NCBI RefSeq assembly: GCF_018308945.1
Contig: NZ_CP070501.1
Coordinates: 2,418,001 to 2,482,000, forward strand
Direction: 5' to 3'
Origin: Agrococcus sp. Marseille-Q4369
GTDB lineage: Bacteria; Actinomycetota; Actinomycetes; Actinomycetales; Microbacteriaceae
Length of the DNA stretch: 64,000 bases
The notes under the pieces were generated by a model. It made no database searches. It saw only the letters and a program-made list of their open reading frames with translations, and had not been told where the DNA came from. Position numbers and translations under genes: made by a program. This document shows positions 50,129-60,413 of this stretch, one piece after another (positions within the stretch are counted from its first letter, which is position 1; every line of letters starts with the position of its first letter).

Positions 50129-51409
50129 GTGCCCAATCAGCGCCGCCGCGCCCTCCTCGCCACCTGGGTGGTGGTGCACGCGGCGGCGGGGGATGCGGTG
50201 CGCAACCTCATCGGCTACCCGGCATGGGGCGTCCTCATCGTCGCGTCGATCGCCTGGGTCGTCGTCGAGCTCGTGCTCCTGCGCGTGCGGCTCTCGCGCC
50301 TGCCGAACTCGATCGCGATGTTCACGGTGCTCGCGGTCGTCTCGGCCACCTGGGCGATCTCGCCCGGAGCGAGCCTGCTGGGCTCGATCGGGCTCATCGG
50401 GATGGTCGCGAGCGCCATCTTCATCGCCGCCCTCCCGTACCGGCTCATCCTCGCGGTCTTCCACTGGAGCCTCCAAGGGCTCCTTCTCGCATCGCTCGCC
50501 TTCGAGCTTTTCGTGTCGCTCGCGCTATCCGGCCCGCTGTTCCCGCTCTGGTCGGACTACCCGCCCGGGACTACAGCGGAGTTCTCCTGGTCGAGCGGGC
50601 TGCTTCTCCAAGGCGGACGCATCCAAGGGGTGATGGGCAACGCGAACCTGCTGGCCATGCTCGCACTCGTGGCGCTCGTAGTCGCGGCCTGTCGCGCTAT
50701 TGCAGGGATGGACCGGCTATGGCCGATCTGGATACTCCTCCCGATCGGGATGCTCGTCCTCGCGCGCAGCGCGACCGTCACCTTCGCCCTTCTCGCGGTC
50801 GCGATCATCGGCGGCCTCATCGCCGCGTGGGTGCGCTGGCGGGGCGCTGCGTTCTACCGGATCTTCGCGATCGTCATCGCGGCAGGGCTCGTCGCGCTCG
50901 GGCTCATCATCGCGAACTGGGCGCACGTCGCCGACTTCCTCAACCGCGACGCCGACCTCACCGGCCGCTTCGACATCTGGGGGCGCGTCGTCGACCTCGC
51001 CCTCTCGAGCCCCGTCGTCGGCGTCGGCTACCTCGGCTACTGGCAGCCGTGGGTGCCGCCGTTCCACGTGCTGGGCCGCGTGGGCGACGTCGCCTACCTG
51101 CAGGCGCACAACGTGTGGCTCGACGTCTTCCTCCAGCTCGGCATCGTCGGCGTCATCCTGTGGGCGGCGATGCAGTGGCGCGCGATGGTCAACTGCCTCG
51201 GCGCGATGTACCGCTCGCGCCCCGAGGAGTACGCGATGAACGCGGCGCCGCTGCTGCTGTGGGTCGCGTTCTTCGTGCAGGGCCTCGCGGAATCCCGCCC
51301 GTGGCTCGAGTACGGCATGATCCTGCTCCTCATCCTCACGATCGGGCGACGTCGGCGCGAGATCGTGCCGCGCGCGCCGAAGACGGTCGCGATCGGCACC
51401 ATCGGCTGA
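50129..51409 (+). CDS. O-antigen ligase/polymerase-like membrane protein
   Basis: This 426-residue protein has about ten to eleven hydrophobic helices. The external loop near residues 140 to 180 has GPLFPLWSDYPPGTTAEFSW and GRIQGVMGNANLLAMLALVA, and the second loop LTGRFDIWGRVVDLALSSPV near 280 with VGYLGYWQPWVPPFH and LQAHNVWLDVFLQLGIVGVI, all typical of the O-antigen ligase (WaaL/Wzy-like) family, including the conserved Arg and His of the active site. Such enzymes join or polymerise lipid-linked sugars outside the membrane. GTG at 50129 follows CACGAT by six bases, a weak leaderless promoter. A longer frame from 49658 is a shadow of whiB2. Confidence 0.85.
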   Translation: MPNQRRRALLATWVVVHAAAGDAVRNLIGYPAWGVLIVASIAWVVVELVLLRVRLSRLPNSIAMFTVLAVVSATWAISPGASLLGSIGLIGMVASAIFIAALPYRLILAVFHWSLQGLLLASLAFELFVSLALSGPLFPLWSDYPPGTTAEFSWSSGLLLQGGRIQGVMGNANLLAMLALVALVVAACRAIAGMDRLWPIWILLPIGMLVLARSATVTFALLAVAIIGGLIAAWVRWRGAAFYRIFAIVIAAGLVALGLIIANWAHVADFLNRDADLTGRFDIWGRVVDLALSSPVVGVGYLGYWQPWVPPFHVLGRVGDVAYLQAHNVWLDVFLQLGIVGVILWAAMQWRAMVNCLGAMYRSRPEEYAMNAAPLLLWVAFFVQGLAESRPWLEYGMILLLILTIGRRRREIVPRAPKTVAIGTIG

Positions 51410-51461
51410 CCGATCGCGCGGCACACCGGCCCCAACCCGCCGGCACGGAGAGCCGCGCGCC

Positions 51462-51467
51462 TAGCCT
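51462..51467 (+). promoter_or_regulatory. Leaderless -10 element for the giant GT2 gene
   Basis: TAGCCT, six bases (TGCCGG), then GTG at 51474. No ribosome-binding site is present. Confidence 0.55.
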
Positions 51468-51473
51468 TGCCGG

Positions 51474-54248
51474 GTGCATCCGAGGGTCTTCGCCGTGCTC
51501 GCGACCAGCAATGGCGCCGAGTACCTACCGGCGACCCTCGACGCGATCGCGGCGCAGCGCGTTGCGCCCGACGCGCTCATCGCCGTCGACGGCGGATCGA
51601 AGGACGCCTCGCGGCGGCTGCTCGAGGAATCGAGCGCGCACAGCGTCGTCATCGCACCGAGGCTGCCCTTCGGGCAGCTCGTCGCGCGCGGCGTCGGAGC
51701 GCTCCCCCCCGCCGAGGCGGGCGACTGGCTCTGGCTGCTCGCACACGACGCGGCGCCGCATCCGCGCGCGCTGCACGCGCTGCTGAGCCACGTCGAGGTG
51801 CACGAGAGCGTCGCGCTCGTCGGGCCGAAGGTCATGCGCGCCGACGACCCGGACCGATTCGCCGAGTTCGGCGAGTCGATGACGCGCTTCGGTCGCAGCC
51901 TGCTGCTGCGCGAGGGTGAGCTCGACCAAGGGCAGCGCGACGACGATTCCGACACGCTCGGCGTCGCCGAGACCGGCATGCTCGTGCGGCGCGACGTCTT
52001 CGACGCGCTCGGCGGGTTCGATCCCGTGCTGCGCTCGATCGATGCCGGCCTCGACCTCGGCGTGCGCGCGCGGCTCGCCGGCCATCGGGTCGCCCTCGAG
52101 TCGCGGGCGCGCGTGCGGAGGGCAGGCGGCCCCGAGCACTTCGCGGCGCGCGCGGTGAGCGACGCGCAGCGCGTCGGCACGGCGCGGCGCGCGCAGCTGC
52201 ATCGGCGGCTCGCCTACGCGAACCCGCTCGCGCTCGTCGTGCACTGGCTGCTGCTCGTACCGCTCGCGGTGCTGCGCACGATCGGCCACCTGCTCGCGAA
52301 GCGGCCCGCCGCGGTGCTCTCGGAGTGGCGCGCGACGCTCGCGACGCTCGTCTCGATCGCGCCCGTCGCCCGGGCGCGGCGCCGCATCGCGCGGTCGCGC
52401 ACCGAGCGCTGGAGCGCGCTGCGCGGGCTCCGCGTACCGTGGCGCGCGATGCGCCTCCAGCGGCGGGCGGTCGGCGACCCCGAGCGGATGCGCGCGGTGC
52501 CCGACGAGCGCGTCGGCTTCGTCGAGGGTGCGGGGCTCTGGGTCACCGCGCTCGCCGTCGTCGTCGGGATCGTGCTCTCACCGCAGCTCATCACGGCGGG
52601 TGCCGCGACCGGCGGGTCGCTCCTGCCGCTCTCGAGCTCCCTCGGCGAACTCTGGGGGAGCGCGCTCGGCGGGCAGCGCGATGGGCTCGGCGCCGTCGAG
52701 GGCGCGGCCGACCCGTTCGCGCTCGTGCTCGCGCTGCTCGGCTCGCTGACCCCGTGGCGCCCGTCGACCGCCATCGTCCTCCTGCTGCTGCTCGCCCCGG
52801 CGATCGCCTCGGTCGTCGGCTTCTTCGCCGCGCGCAGGCTGACGCTCTCGCGCTGGGCCCCCGCGGTCGCCGCCGCCGTGTGGGCACTCTCGCCGACCCT
52901 CCTGCTCGCCATCACCGAGGGCAGGCTCGGCGCCGTCGTCGCGCATGTCGCGCTGCCGCTCGCCGTCACCGGGATGCTGCGTGCACACCGCTCGTGGCGC
53001 GCCGCTGGCGCCGCCGCCATCCCGCTCGCGCTCGTCGTCGCGAGCGCGCCGGTGCTCGCGCCCGCGCTGCTGCTGCTCGTCGTGCTCGCCGCGTGGCTCG
53101 GCTGGCGCTCGCCGCTGCGGCCGCTCGTCGCGGCGCTGCCCGCGGCCCTGCTCATCGCCCCGATCGTCGTCGAGCGCTGGCGCGCCGGCGTCCCGCTCGC
53201 GGCGCTCGCCGACCCCGGCGTGCCCTTCCGGAGCGAGCCGCCCACGGCGGTCGAGGCGGCGCTCGCCGCGCCCGACGGCACGCTCGCGAGCCTCGAGACG
53301 GCCGTCTCGGGCCTCGCGCCCGGCGTCGACGCGGGCTGGATCGCGCTCGTCCTGCTCGCGCCCCTCGCGCTCGCGGCGCTCGCGGGCGTCGTGCTGCGGC
53401 CGGCGCGAGCGTGGCCGGCCGTGGTGCTGCTCCTCGCGGGCTACGGCACCGCTGTGCTCGCCTCCCGGCTCGCGGTCACGACGCTCGAGGGCGAGAGCGT
53501 CGCGGTGTGGGCAGGGCCCGGCGCGTCGCTCATCCTGCTCGCCCTCGTCGTGCTCGCGGCGATCGCGGTCGACGTCGACGACCGCGTCGGCGCCGTGCCG
53601 GGCGGCATCGTCGCGCTCGCGGCAGTCGCTGCCGCGCTGCCCGTCGTCGCGAGCTCGTTCCTCGCGCCGGCGACGGTCGTGCCCGCGCCCGAGCGCCGCA
53701 TGCCCGCGTTCGTCGACGCCGCGGCCGCCGAGGATCCGGGCGTCGGCACCCTCGTGCTGCGGCCGCTCGCGGAGGACGTCCTGCTGGTGCACGTCGAGCG
53801 CGGGACGGGCGAGACGCTCGACCGGGTCTCGACCGCCGAGGGCACGCGCGAGCGTGCCGACGAGGTCGAGGCGGAGCTCGCCCAAGCGGCGGTCGACCTC
53901 GCCTCCGGCGCCGACGTCGACGTGTCGGCGCTGCTCGACGAGCACGCGATCCGCTTCGTGCTCGTCGAGCAGGAGCGCGAGGGAGCGGCGGGGCTGCACG
54001 ACCGCGCCCAGCGCTCGCTCGACGCCCGCGGCGACCTGCAGGCGATCGGCGAGACGGAGGCCGGCCTGCTCTGGCAGCGCACAGAGGCGCCGGCATCGGC
54101 GCCGGCGCCGGTGCCCGCGTGGGCCAGCTGGCTGCTCGCCGCCCAGCTCGGGGCGATCGCGGGCGCTATCGTCGCCGCGCTGCCGTCGCTCCGGCGCGGA
54201 GCGCGCGTGCGGACGAAGCGGCTCGAGGGAACGGGGGCATGGCAGTGA
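51474..54248 (+). CDS. Giant family 2 glycosyltransferase with membrane domain
   Basis: This 924-residue protein joins an N-terminal GT2 domain (about residues 1 to 230: VFAVLATSNGAEYLPATLDA, ALIAVDGGSKDASRRLLEES, LLAHDAAPHPRALHALLSH, GVAETGMLVRRDVFDALGGF) to a membrane region of about ten to twelve helices (about 240 to 710) and an external C-terminal domain (about 720 to 880) ending in one more helix and a basic tail. The acid motif reads HDAAP instead of DxD. Similar proteins sit downstream of whiB genes in many actinobacteria; their sugar and acceptor are unknown. The stop overlaps the DUF5719 gene start. Confidence 0.85.
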   Translation: MHPRVFAVLATSNGAEYLPATLDAIAAQRVAPDALIAVDGGSKDASRRLLEESSAHSVVIAPRLPFGQLVARGVGALPPAEAGDWLWLLAHDAAPHPRALHALLSHVEVHESVALVGPKVMRADDPDRFAEFGESMTRFGRSLLLREGELDQGQRDDDSDTLGVAETGMLVRRDVFDALGGFDPVLRSIDAGLDLGVRARLAGHRVALESRARVRRAGGPEHFAARAVSDAQRVGTARRAQLHRRLAYANPLALVVHWLLLVPLAVLRTIGHLLAKRPAAVLSEWRATLATLVSIAPVARARRRIARSRTERWSALRGLRVPWRAMRLQRRAVGDPERMRAVPDERVGFVEGAGLWVTALAVVVGIVLSPQLITAGAATGGSLLPLSSSLGELWGSALGGQRDGLGAVEGAADPFALVLALLGSLTPWRPSTAIVLLLLLAPAIASVVGFFAARRLTLSRWAPAVAAAVWALSPTLLLAITEGRLGAVVAHVALPLAVTGMLRAHRSWRAAGAAAIPLALVVASAPVLAPALLLLVVLAAWLGWRSPLRPLVAALPAALLIAPIVVERWRAGVPLAALADPGVPFRSEPPTAVEAALAAPDGTLASLETAVSGLAPGVDAGWIALVLLAPLALAALAGVVLRPARAWPAVVLLLAGYGTAVLASRLAVTTLEGESVAVWAGPGASLILLALVVLAAIAVDVDDRVGAVPGGIVALAAVAAALPVVASSFLAPATVVPAPERRMPAFVDAAAAEDPGVGTLVLRPLAEDVLLVHVERGTGETLDRVSTAEGTRERADEVEAELAQAAVDLASGADVDVSALLDEHAIRFVLVEQEREGAAGLHDRAQRSLDARGDLQAIGETEAGLLWQRTEAPASAPAPVPAWASWLLAAQLGAIAGAIVAALPSLRRGARVRTKRLEGTGAWQ

Positions 54249-55831
54249 GCGACCGCGACGGGCCCGGCGCGATCGACGACTCGCAGGAGTTCGACGACGA
54301 CTCGCCCATCGGCGACGACGCGGAGCCGCGCCACCGCGCGCCCTCGCCGGAGGAGCTCGCGGTCGAGGCCGAGGCACCCGCCGCGGCCGGCGACATCGCG
54401 ACCGACGTCGCGCTCACCGACCGAGAGGCCGCCGCCAACGACGCCGTCGCGAGCACCCGTCGCGTCGAGCGCCGCGACGTGCTGCGCTGGGTCGGCAGGG
54501 CCGCCGCGGGGCTCGGCGCGGCCGTGCTCATGGCGGGCGCGGTGCTCGGCGCCGGCGCGCTGCCGCCCGAGTCCCTCGAGGTCACCGAGGCGCCCGTCAC
54601 GCACGTGCAGCCCTCCTCGCCGCTCCAGTCGCGCGTGTGCGCCGGACCGGCGCTGCGCGTCGGCACGAGCGACGGCAGCGATGCGCTCGCGCTCTCGACC
54701 GTCGCCGAGCCGGAGGTCGCGATCGGCAGCCTCGGCGGCGAGATCGCGCAGCAGCGGCTCTCGGTGCCGGGCCGCGACGACATCTCGGGCGGCACCGCGA
54801 TCGCCCAGCGGGGCGAGCCGACGACGCTCTCGGCCGCGCAGTCGCTCCCCGTCGACGTCGACGACGTGCGCGGCCTCGCGGTGAGCGAATGCGGCGAGAC
54901 GCGGCTCGACCAGTGGCTCGTCGGCGGCTCGACCCGCACGGGCAGGCAATCCACGCTCACGCTCGCCAACGCATCCCAAGTGAGCGCGAGCGTCGACGTG
55001 ACGGTCCACGGCCCCGAGGGCCCGGTCGAGTCCGTCGGCTCCACCGGCATCAGCGTGCCGCCCGCCTCGCACGCCGTGCTCGACCTCGCCGCGATCGCCC
55101 CGGGCGTCGACGACGTCGTCGTGCACGTCGTCTCGACGGGCGCGCCCGTCTCCGCGCACCTGCAGCAGTCGACGACTCGCGGGCTCGAGCGCGGCGGCTT
55201 CGAGATGGTCGATCCCGTCTCGGCGCTCACGACCGCGCTGCTCCCCGGCTTCGCCGTGACCGAGGCGACGGGCATCGAGACCCAGTCGGGCTTCGACGAC
55301 GCCGTCCCGACGCTGCGCCTGCTCTCGCTCGAGGGCGGGCAGGTGCGGGTCGTGTTCGAGGCGGAGGACGGGTCGGTCATCGAGTCAGAGGGCGAGCTCG
55401 AAGCCGGCCGGGTCACCGACTTCCCGCTCGAGGAGATCCCGGCTGGCATCACCACCATCCGCGTCTCGGCAGACAGCCCGATCGTCGCCGGCGCGCGGCA
55501 GGTCGCGATCGCGGCGGACGGGAACGACTTCGACTGGGTCGCGGGCGGACAGCCCCGCTCGGGCAGCGCGGCGATCGCGGTGCCGCCCGGTCCCGGCGCG
55601 ACGCTCCACGTCGTGAGCGCGTCGGAGGAGCCGCAGCAGATCACCGTCGACGGGCGAGCGGTCGAGCTGGGCTCGCTCGGCGTCCACCGGCAGCCGGTCG
55701 AGCCCGGCTCCGTCGTCGTGGCGGGCGAGGCGCTCGTCGTGAGCGTGGGGTACCGCGACGGCAGTCGGGTCGCGGGCTTCACTGCGAGCCCGCAGGGGCC
55801 GACGGCGGGGGGCGTCACCGTCGTGCACTGA
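54239..55831 (+). CDS. DUF5719-family membrane-anchored protein
   Basis: This 530-residue protein has an acidic cytoplasmic N-terminus (about residues 1 to 80), one transmembrane helix (GRAAAGLGAAVLMAGAVLG near 90) and a large external beta-rich domain that contains SRVCAGPALRVGTSDGSDA and LAVSECGETRLDQWLVGGST, with a conserved pair of cysteines, followed by repeated SVDVTVHGPEGPVE-like strands. This matches DUF5719, found next to the giant glycosyltransferase in actinobacteria, so the two probably act together at the cell surface. ATG at 54239 overlaps the previous stop by ten bases; GTG at 54245 (GTGA overlap) is an equally possible start. Confidence 0.85.
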   Translation: MAVSDRDGPGAIDDSQEFDDDSPIGDDAEPRHRAPSPEELAVEAEAPAAAGDIATDVALTDREAAANDAVASTRRVERRDVLRWVGRAAAGLGAAVLMAGAVLGAGALPPESLEVTEAPVTHVQPSSPLQSRVCAGPALRVGTSDGSDALALSTVAEPEVAIGSLGGEIAQQRLSVPGRDDISGGTAIAQRGEPTTLSAAQSLPVDVDDVRGLAVSECGETRLDQWLVGGSTRTGRQSTLTLANASQVSASVDVTVHGPEGPVESVGSTGISVPPASHAVLDLAAIAPGVDDVVVHVVSTGAPVSAHLQQSTTRGLERGGFEMVDPVSALTTALLPGFAVTEATGIETQSGFDDAVPTLRLLSLEGGQVRVVFEAEDGSVIESEGELEAGRVTDFPLEEIPAGITTIRVSADSPIVAGARQVAIAADGNDFDWVAGGQPRSGSAAIAVPPGPGATLHVVSASEEPQQITVDGRAVELGSLGVHRQPVEPGSVVVAGEALVVSVGYRDGSRVAGFTASPQGPTAGGVTVVH

Positions 55832-55836
55832 GCGCG

Positions 55837-56259
55837 TCAGTGCTGGCGCCAGCGATCCGGCGCGACCTCCCACGGGTCGCGGCCGATGAGCTCCGCGGCG
55901 GCGCGGAACACCGCGCCCTCGATCGCGATCTGCCGGTGCCACTCGTCGTCGATGTGCACGCGCGGCAGCCGCTGGAGCGGCAGCCGGTAGACCGTGATCG
56001 TGCGGCGCGACGGATCGACCGCCCACTCCGGCACCTCGTCGACGCGCTCGGCGAGCGCGCCCGGCGGCATGTCGGCCCACTGGAAGCGCACATCGCCGAG
56101 CTCTGCGGGCCACAGCGCCTGCACGTAGTCGGCGGCATCGGCGGCGATGTCCTCGAAGCGCGTCTCGCGCGACGACAGGAACGGCAGCACCGGCCCGGCG
56201 AGCGACGATCGCGCCTCACGGCCGTGGCGGGATCCGCGAGAATGCTGGCGCGCGGGCAT
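55837..56259 (-). CDS. Metallopeptidase-family (zincin-like) protein lacking HExxH
   Basis: This 140-residue protein resembles the small metallopeptidase family protein found between whiB and DUF3499 genes in actinobacteria: SSRETRFEDIAADAADYVQA near residue 29, GDVRFQWADMPPGALAERVD near 55, RTITVYRLPLQRLP near 85, and the helix IAIEGAVFRAAAELIGRDPW near 111. In active members that helix carries HExxH; here no such motif exists, so it is probably not a zinc peptidase. ATG at 56259 is six bases after TAGGAT on the minus strand (56266-56271), so the mRNA is leaderless. It diverges from the DUF3499 gene. Confidence 0.8.
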   Translation of the reverse strand: MPARQHSRGSRHGREARSSLAGPVLPFLSSRETRFEDIAADAADYVQALWPAELGDVRFQWADMPPGALAERVDEVPEWAVDPSRRTITVYRLPLQRLPRVHIDDEWHRQIAIEGAVFRAAAELIGRDPWEVAPDRWRQH

Positions 56260-56265
56260 GCCGCC

Positions 56266-56296
56266 ATCCTACGTCGCCGAGAGGCGGCACTACGCT
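56266..56296. promoter_or_regulatory. Divergent pair of leaderless promoters
   Basis: TAGGAT on the minus strand (56266-56271) is six bases before the ATG at 56259. TACGCT on the plus strand (56291-56296) is seven bases before the ATG at 56304. The two -10 elements are only 19 bases apart, so their -35 regions must overlap each other's transcribed start and the promoters should compete for polymerase. Confidence 0.6.
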
Positions 56297-56303
56297 GAGG
56301 CGG

Positions 56304-56528
56304 ATGGACGAACGGATGTGCTCGAGGCCCGGCTGCCGCCGGTACGCCGACCGCACCGTCACCGTCGACTACGGCGCGCAGCTGCTCGTCGTCGGCCCGC
56401 TCCAGCCCGCGAGCCGGCGGGGCGCGATCGAGGGCAGCTACGACCTGTGCGAGCCCCACGCCGAGCGCGCGACCGGCCCCGCCGGGTGGCAGGTCGCCCG
56501 GCACGAGCCGGGCCGCGCGGCCTGGTAG
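56304..56528 (+). CDS. DUF3499-family small protein
   Basis: This 74-residue protein matches the N-terminal core of DUF3499: MCSRPGCRRYADRTVTVDYG with a C-x4-C pair, then SYDLCEPHAERATGPAGWQV with Cys and His, a likely zinc site. Many relatives have a longer tail of about 30 to 50 residues that is missing here. It is encoded just before manB, as in mycobacteria and streptomycetes, but the function is unknown. The start is set by TACGCT at 56291-56296. Confidence 0.88.
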   Translation: MDERMCSRPGCRRYADRTVTVDYGAQLLVVGPLQPASRRGAIEGSYDLCEPHAERATGPAGWQVARHEPGRAAW

Positions 56529-56556
56529 CCCGCGCAACCACGAACGAAGGAGAACC

Positions 56557-57945
56557 ATGACGCTGTCCGAGATCGTCAAGGCGTACGACGTGCGCGGCCT
56601 CGTCGACGGCCAGCTGACCGAGGAGGTCGTCCGTGCCCTCGGCGCCGCCTTCGCCGACGAGGTCGGCACCGACGCGCCCATCGCGATCGGCCACGACATG
56701 CGCCCCTCCTCCCCGGCGCTCGCCGCGGCCGCCGCCGAGGGCGCGATGGCGCGCGGCGCTGACGTCGTCTCCCTCGGGCTCTGCTCGACCGACGGCTCCT
56801 ACTTCGCCTCCGGCAGCCTCGACGCGCCCGCGATGATGTTCACGGCATCCCACAACCCCGCCGCCTACAACGGCATCAAGTTCTCGCGCGCCGGCGCGCG
56901 CGGCGTGAGCCTCGAGACCGGCCTCGCGGCGATCCGCGACGGCGCCCAGCGCTACCTCGAGCACGGCATCCCGGCAGCCGATCGCCGCGGGTCGCGCAGC
57001 GAGCGCGACATCCTCGCCGACTACGCCGCCCACCTCCGCTCGCTCGTCGACCTCTCGCGCATCCGGCCGCTCAAGGTCGTGGTGGATGCCGCCAACGGCA
57101 TGGGCGGGCTCACCGTGCCCGCGGTGCTCGGCGAGGCCGCGGGGCTCGGCGCGCTGCCGATCGAGGTCGTGCCGATGTACTTCGAGCTCGACGGCACCTT
57201 CCCGAACCACGAGGCGAACCCGCTCGACCCGAAGAACCTCGTCGACCTGCAGGCGGCGGTCGTCGAGCACGGCGCCGACCTCGGCCTCGCGTTCGACGGC
57301 GACGCCGACCGCTGCTTCGTCATCGACGAGCGCGGGGGAGCCGTCTCCCCGTCCGCGGTCGCCGCGATCGTCGCGGAGCGCGAGATCGCGCGCGTGCGGG
57401 CGGAGGGCGAGGAGGACGTCGTCGTCATCCACAACCTCATCACGAGCCGCGTCGTGCCCGAGGTGATCGCCGCCGCCGGGGCGACCCCGGTGCGCACGCG
57501 CGTCGGTCACTCCCTCATCAAGGACCGGATGGCCGAGACGGGCGCGGTCTTCGGCGGCGAGCACTCCGCGCACTACTACTTCCGCGACTTCTGGGGCGCC
57601 GACAACGGCATGCTCGCCGCGATGCACGTGCTCGCGACGCTCGGCGCGCACGACGAGCCGATGTCGGAGCTCGCCGCGCGCTACTCGCCCTACGCCGCCT
57701 CGGGCGAGATCAACTCGACCGTCGATGACATGCCGGCCGCATACACGCGCATCGTCGAGGCGTTCGCCGGCCGCGGCGACCTCGACGAGCTCGACGGGCT
57801 CACCATCACGGCGCCCGATGGCGCGTGGTGGTTCTCGGTGCGGCCGTCGAACACCGAACCGCTCCTGCGGCTCAACGCCGAGGCCGAGACCGAGGCCGAG
57901 ATGGTCGCGATCCGCGACGAGGTGCTCGCGCTCATCCGCGCCTGA
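56557..57945 (+). CDS. manB: Phosphomannomutase/phosphoglucomutase
   Basis: This 462-residue enzyme interconverts mannose-6-phosphate and mannose-1-phosphate (and probably the glucose forms) through a phosphoserine. The four domains show MFTASHNPAAYNGIKFSRAG near residue 92 with the catalytic Ser, LAFDGDADRCFVIDERGG near 246 for magnesium, FGGEHSAHYYFRDFWGADNG near 332 for sugar specificity, and SVRPSNTEPLLRLNAEAETE near 427 for phosphate. AAGGAG lies four bases before the ATG, one of the best ribosome-binding sites in the window. It starts 28 bases after the DUF3499 gene. Confidence 0.95.
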   Translation: MTLSEIVKAYDVRGLVDGQLTEEVVRALGAAFADEVGTDAPIAIGHDMRPSSPALAAAAAEGAMARGADVVSLGLCSTDGSYFASGSLDAPAMMFTASHNPAAYNGIKFSRAGARGVSLETGLAAIRDGAQRYLEHGIPAADRRGSRSERDILADYAAHLRSLVDLSRIRPLKVVVDAANGMGGLTVPAVLGEAAGLGALPIEVVPMYFELDGTFPNHEANPLDPKNLVDLQAAVVEHGADLGLAFDGDADRCFVIDERGGAVSPSAVAAIVAEREIARVRAEGEEDVVVIHNLITSRVVPEVIAAAGATPVRTRVGHSLIKDRMAETGAVFGGEHSAHYYFRDFWGADNGMLAAMHVLATLGAHDEPMSELAARYSPYAASGEINSTVDDMPAAYTRIVEAFAGRGDLDELDGLTITAPDGAWWFSVRPSNTEPLLRLNAEAETEAEMVAIRDEVLALIRA

Positions 57946-58992
<1,047 letters not shown>

Positions 58993-58994
58993 CG

Positions 58995-60413
58995 ATGGCC
59001 GACGTCACGACGGGCAAGCAGCTGCGCGTGCGCGAGACGCCGATCCCCGGCTTCCTCGTCATCGACCTGCCGGTGCACGGCGACAACCGCGGCTGGTTCA
59101 AGGAGAACTGGCAGCGAGAGAAGATGCTCGCGCTCGGCCTCCCCGACTTCTCGCCGGTGCAGAACAACATCTCGTTCAACGCATCCGTCGGCACGACGCG
59201 CGGCATCCACGCCGAGCCGTGGGACAAGTACATCTCGGTCGCGACCGGCCGGGTCTTCGGCGCGTGGGTCGACCTGCGCGAGGGCGAGTCGTTCGGCGCG
59301 ACCTTCACGATCGCGATCGACCCCTCGATCGCGGTCTTCGTGCCCCGCGGCGTCGGGAACGCCTTCCAGGCGCTCGAGCAGGACACGGCCTACACCTACC
59401 TCGTCAACGAGCACTGGTCGGCCGAGGCGCAGGACGAGTACACGTTCCTGAACCTCGCCGACCCGACCGCGGCGATCGAGTGGCCCATCCCGCTCGACCG
59501 GGCTGAGCTGAGCGACAAGGACCGCGCGCACCCGATGCTCGACGAGGTCGAGCCGATGCGGCCGCGGCGCACGCTCGTGCTCGGCGCGAACGGGCAGCTC
59601 GGCCGGGCGCTGCGGCAGCAGTGGGGCGCCCGCACCGACGTCGACTACGTCGGTCGCGACACCGTCGACCTCGCCGACCCCTCGACGCTCGACGCCGTGC
59701 GCTGGTCGCAGTACGACACGGTCGTGAACGCCGCCGCGCACACCGCGGTCGACGGCGCCGAGACCGACGAGGGCCGCCGCGACGCGTGGGCGGCGAACGC
59801 GAGCGGTCCCGCCCGCCTCGCCGCGATCGCGGCCGAGCACCGCCTCACGCTCGTGCACGTCTCGAGCGACTACGTCTTCGACGGCACGGCGCCCGAGCAC
59901 GACGAGGGGGAGCGGCTGGCGCCGCTCGGCGTCTACGGGCAGTCGAAGGCCGCGGGCGACCTCGCCGTCTCGGTCGCCCCGCGCCACTACATCCTCCGCA
60001 CGTCGTGGGTCGTCGGCGAGGGCAAGAACTTCATCGCCACGATGGCCTCGCTCGCCGAGCGCGGGATCGACCCGTCGGTCGTCGGCGACCAGGTGGGGCG
60101 GCTCACGTTCGCCTCCGAGCTCGCGCGCGCGATCGACCACCTGCTCTCGAGCCGCGCGCCGTTCGGCACCTACAACGTCTCGAACGGCGGGGAGCCGGCG
60201 TCGTGGGCCGACATCGCCGCGCGCGTGTTCGAGCGCACCGGCCACGACGCATCCCGCGTCACGCCCGTCACGACCGCGGAGTACTACGCGGGCAAGGAGG
60301 GCATCGCGCCCCGCCCGCTGCAGAGCACGCTGAGCCTCGCGAGGCTCGAGTCGACCGGCTTCGAGCCGCGCGATCAGCTCGAGATGCTCGACGAGTTCGT
60401 GCACTCGCTCTGA
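58995..60413 (+). CDS. rmlCD: Fused dTDP-4-keto-6-deoxyglucose 3,5-epimerase and dTDP-4-dehydrorhamnose reductase
   Basis: This 472-residue protein joins two enzymes that are usually separate and would carry out the last two steps to dTDP-L-rhamnose. Residues 1 to about 190 are Rml[39 protein letters not shown] with the catalytic His near 77, and [20 protein letters not shown] with the Tyr near 135. From about residue 193 RmlD follows: [56 protein letters not shown], then Tyr and Lys in [16 protein letters not shown] at 58995 is two bases after rmlB. The 3' end overlaps the convergent acyltransferase gene by 40 bases. Confidence 0.95.
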   Translation: MADVTTGKQLRVRETPIPGFLVIDLPVHGDNRGWFKENWQREKMLALGLPDFSPVQNNISFNASVGTTRGIHAEPWDKYISVATGRVFGAWVDLREGESFGATFTIAIDPSIAVFVPRGVGNAFQALEQDTAYTYLVNEHWSAEAQDEYTFLNLADPTAAIEWPIPLDRAELSDKDRAHPMLDEVEPMRPRRTLVLGANGQLGRALRQQWGARTDVDYVGRDTVDLADPSTLDAVRWSQYDTVVNAAAHTAVDGAETDEGRRDAWAANASGPARLAAIAAEHRLTLVHVSSDYVFDGTAPEHDEGERLAPLGVYGQSKAAGDLAVSVAPRHYILRTSWVVGEGKNFIATMASLAERGIDPSVVGDQVGRLTFASELARAIDHLLSSRAPFGTYNVSNGGEPASWADIAARVFERTGHDASRVTPVTTAEYYAGKEGIAPRPLQSTLSLARLESTGFEPRDQLEMLDEFVHSL

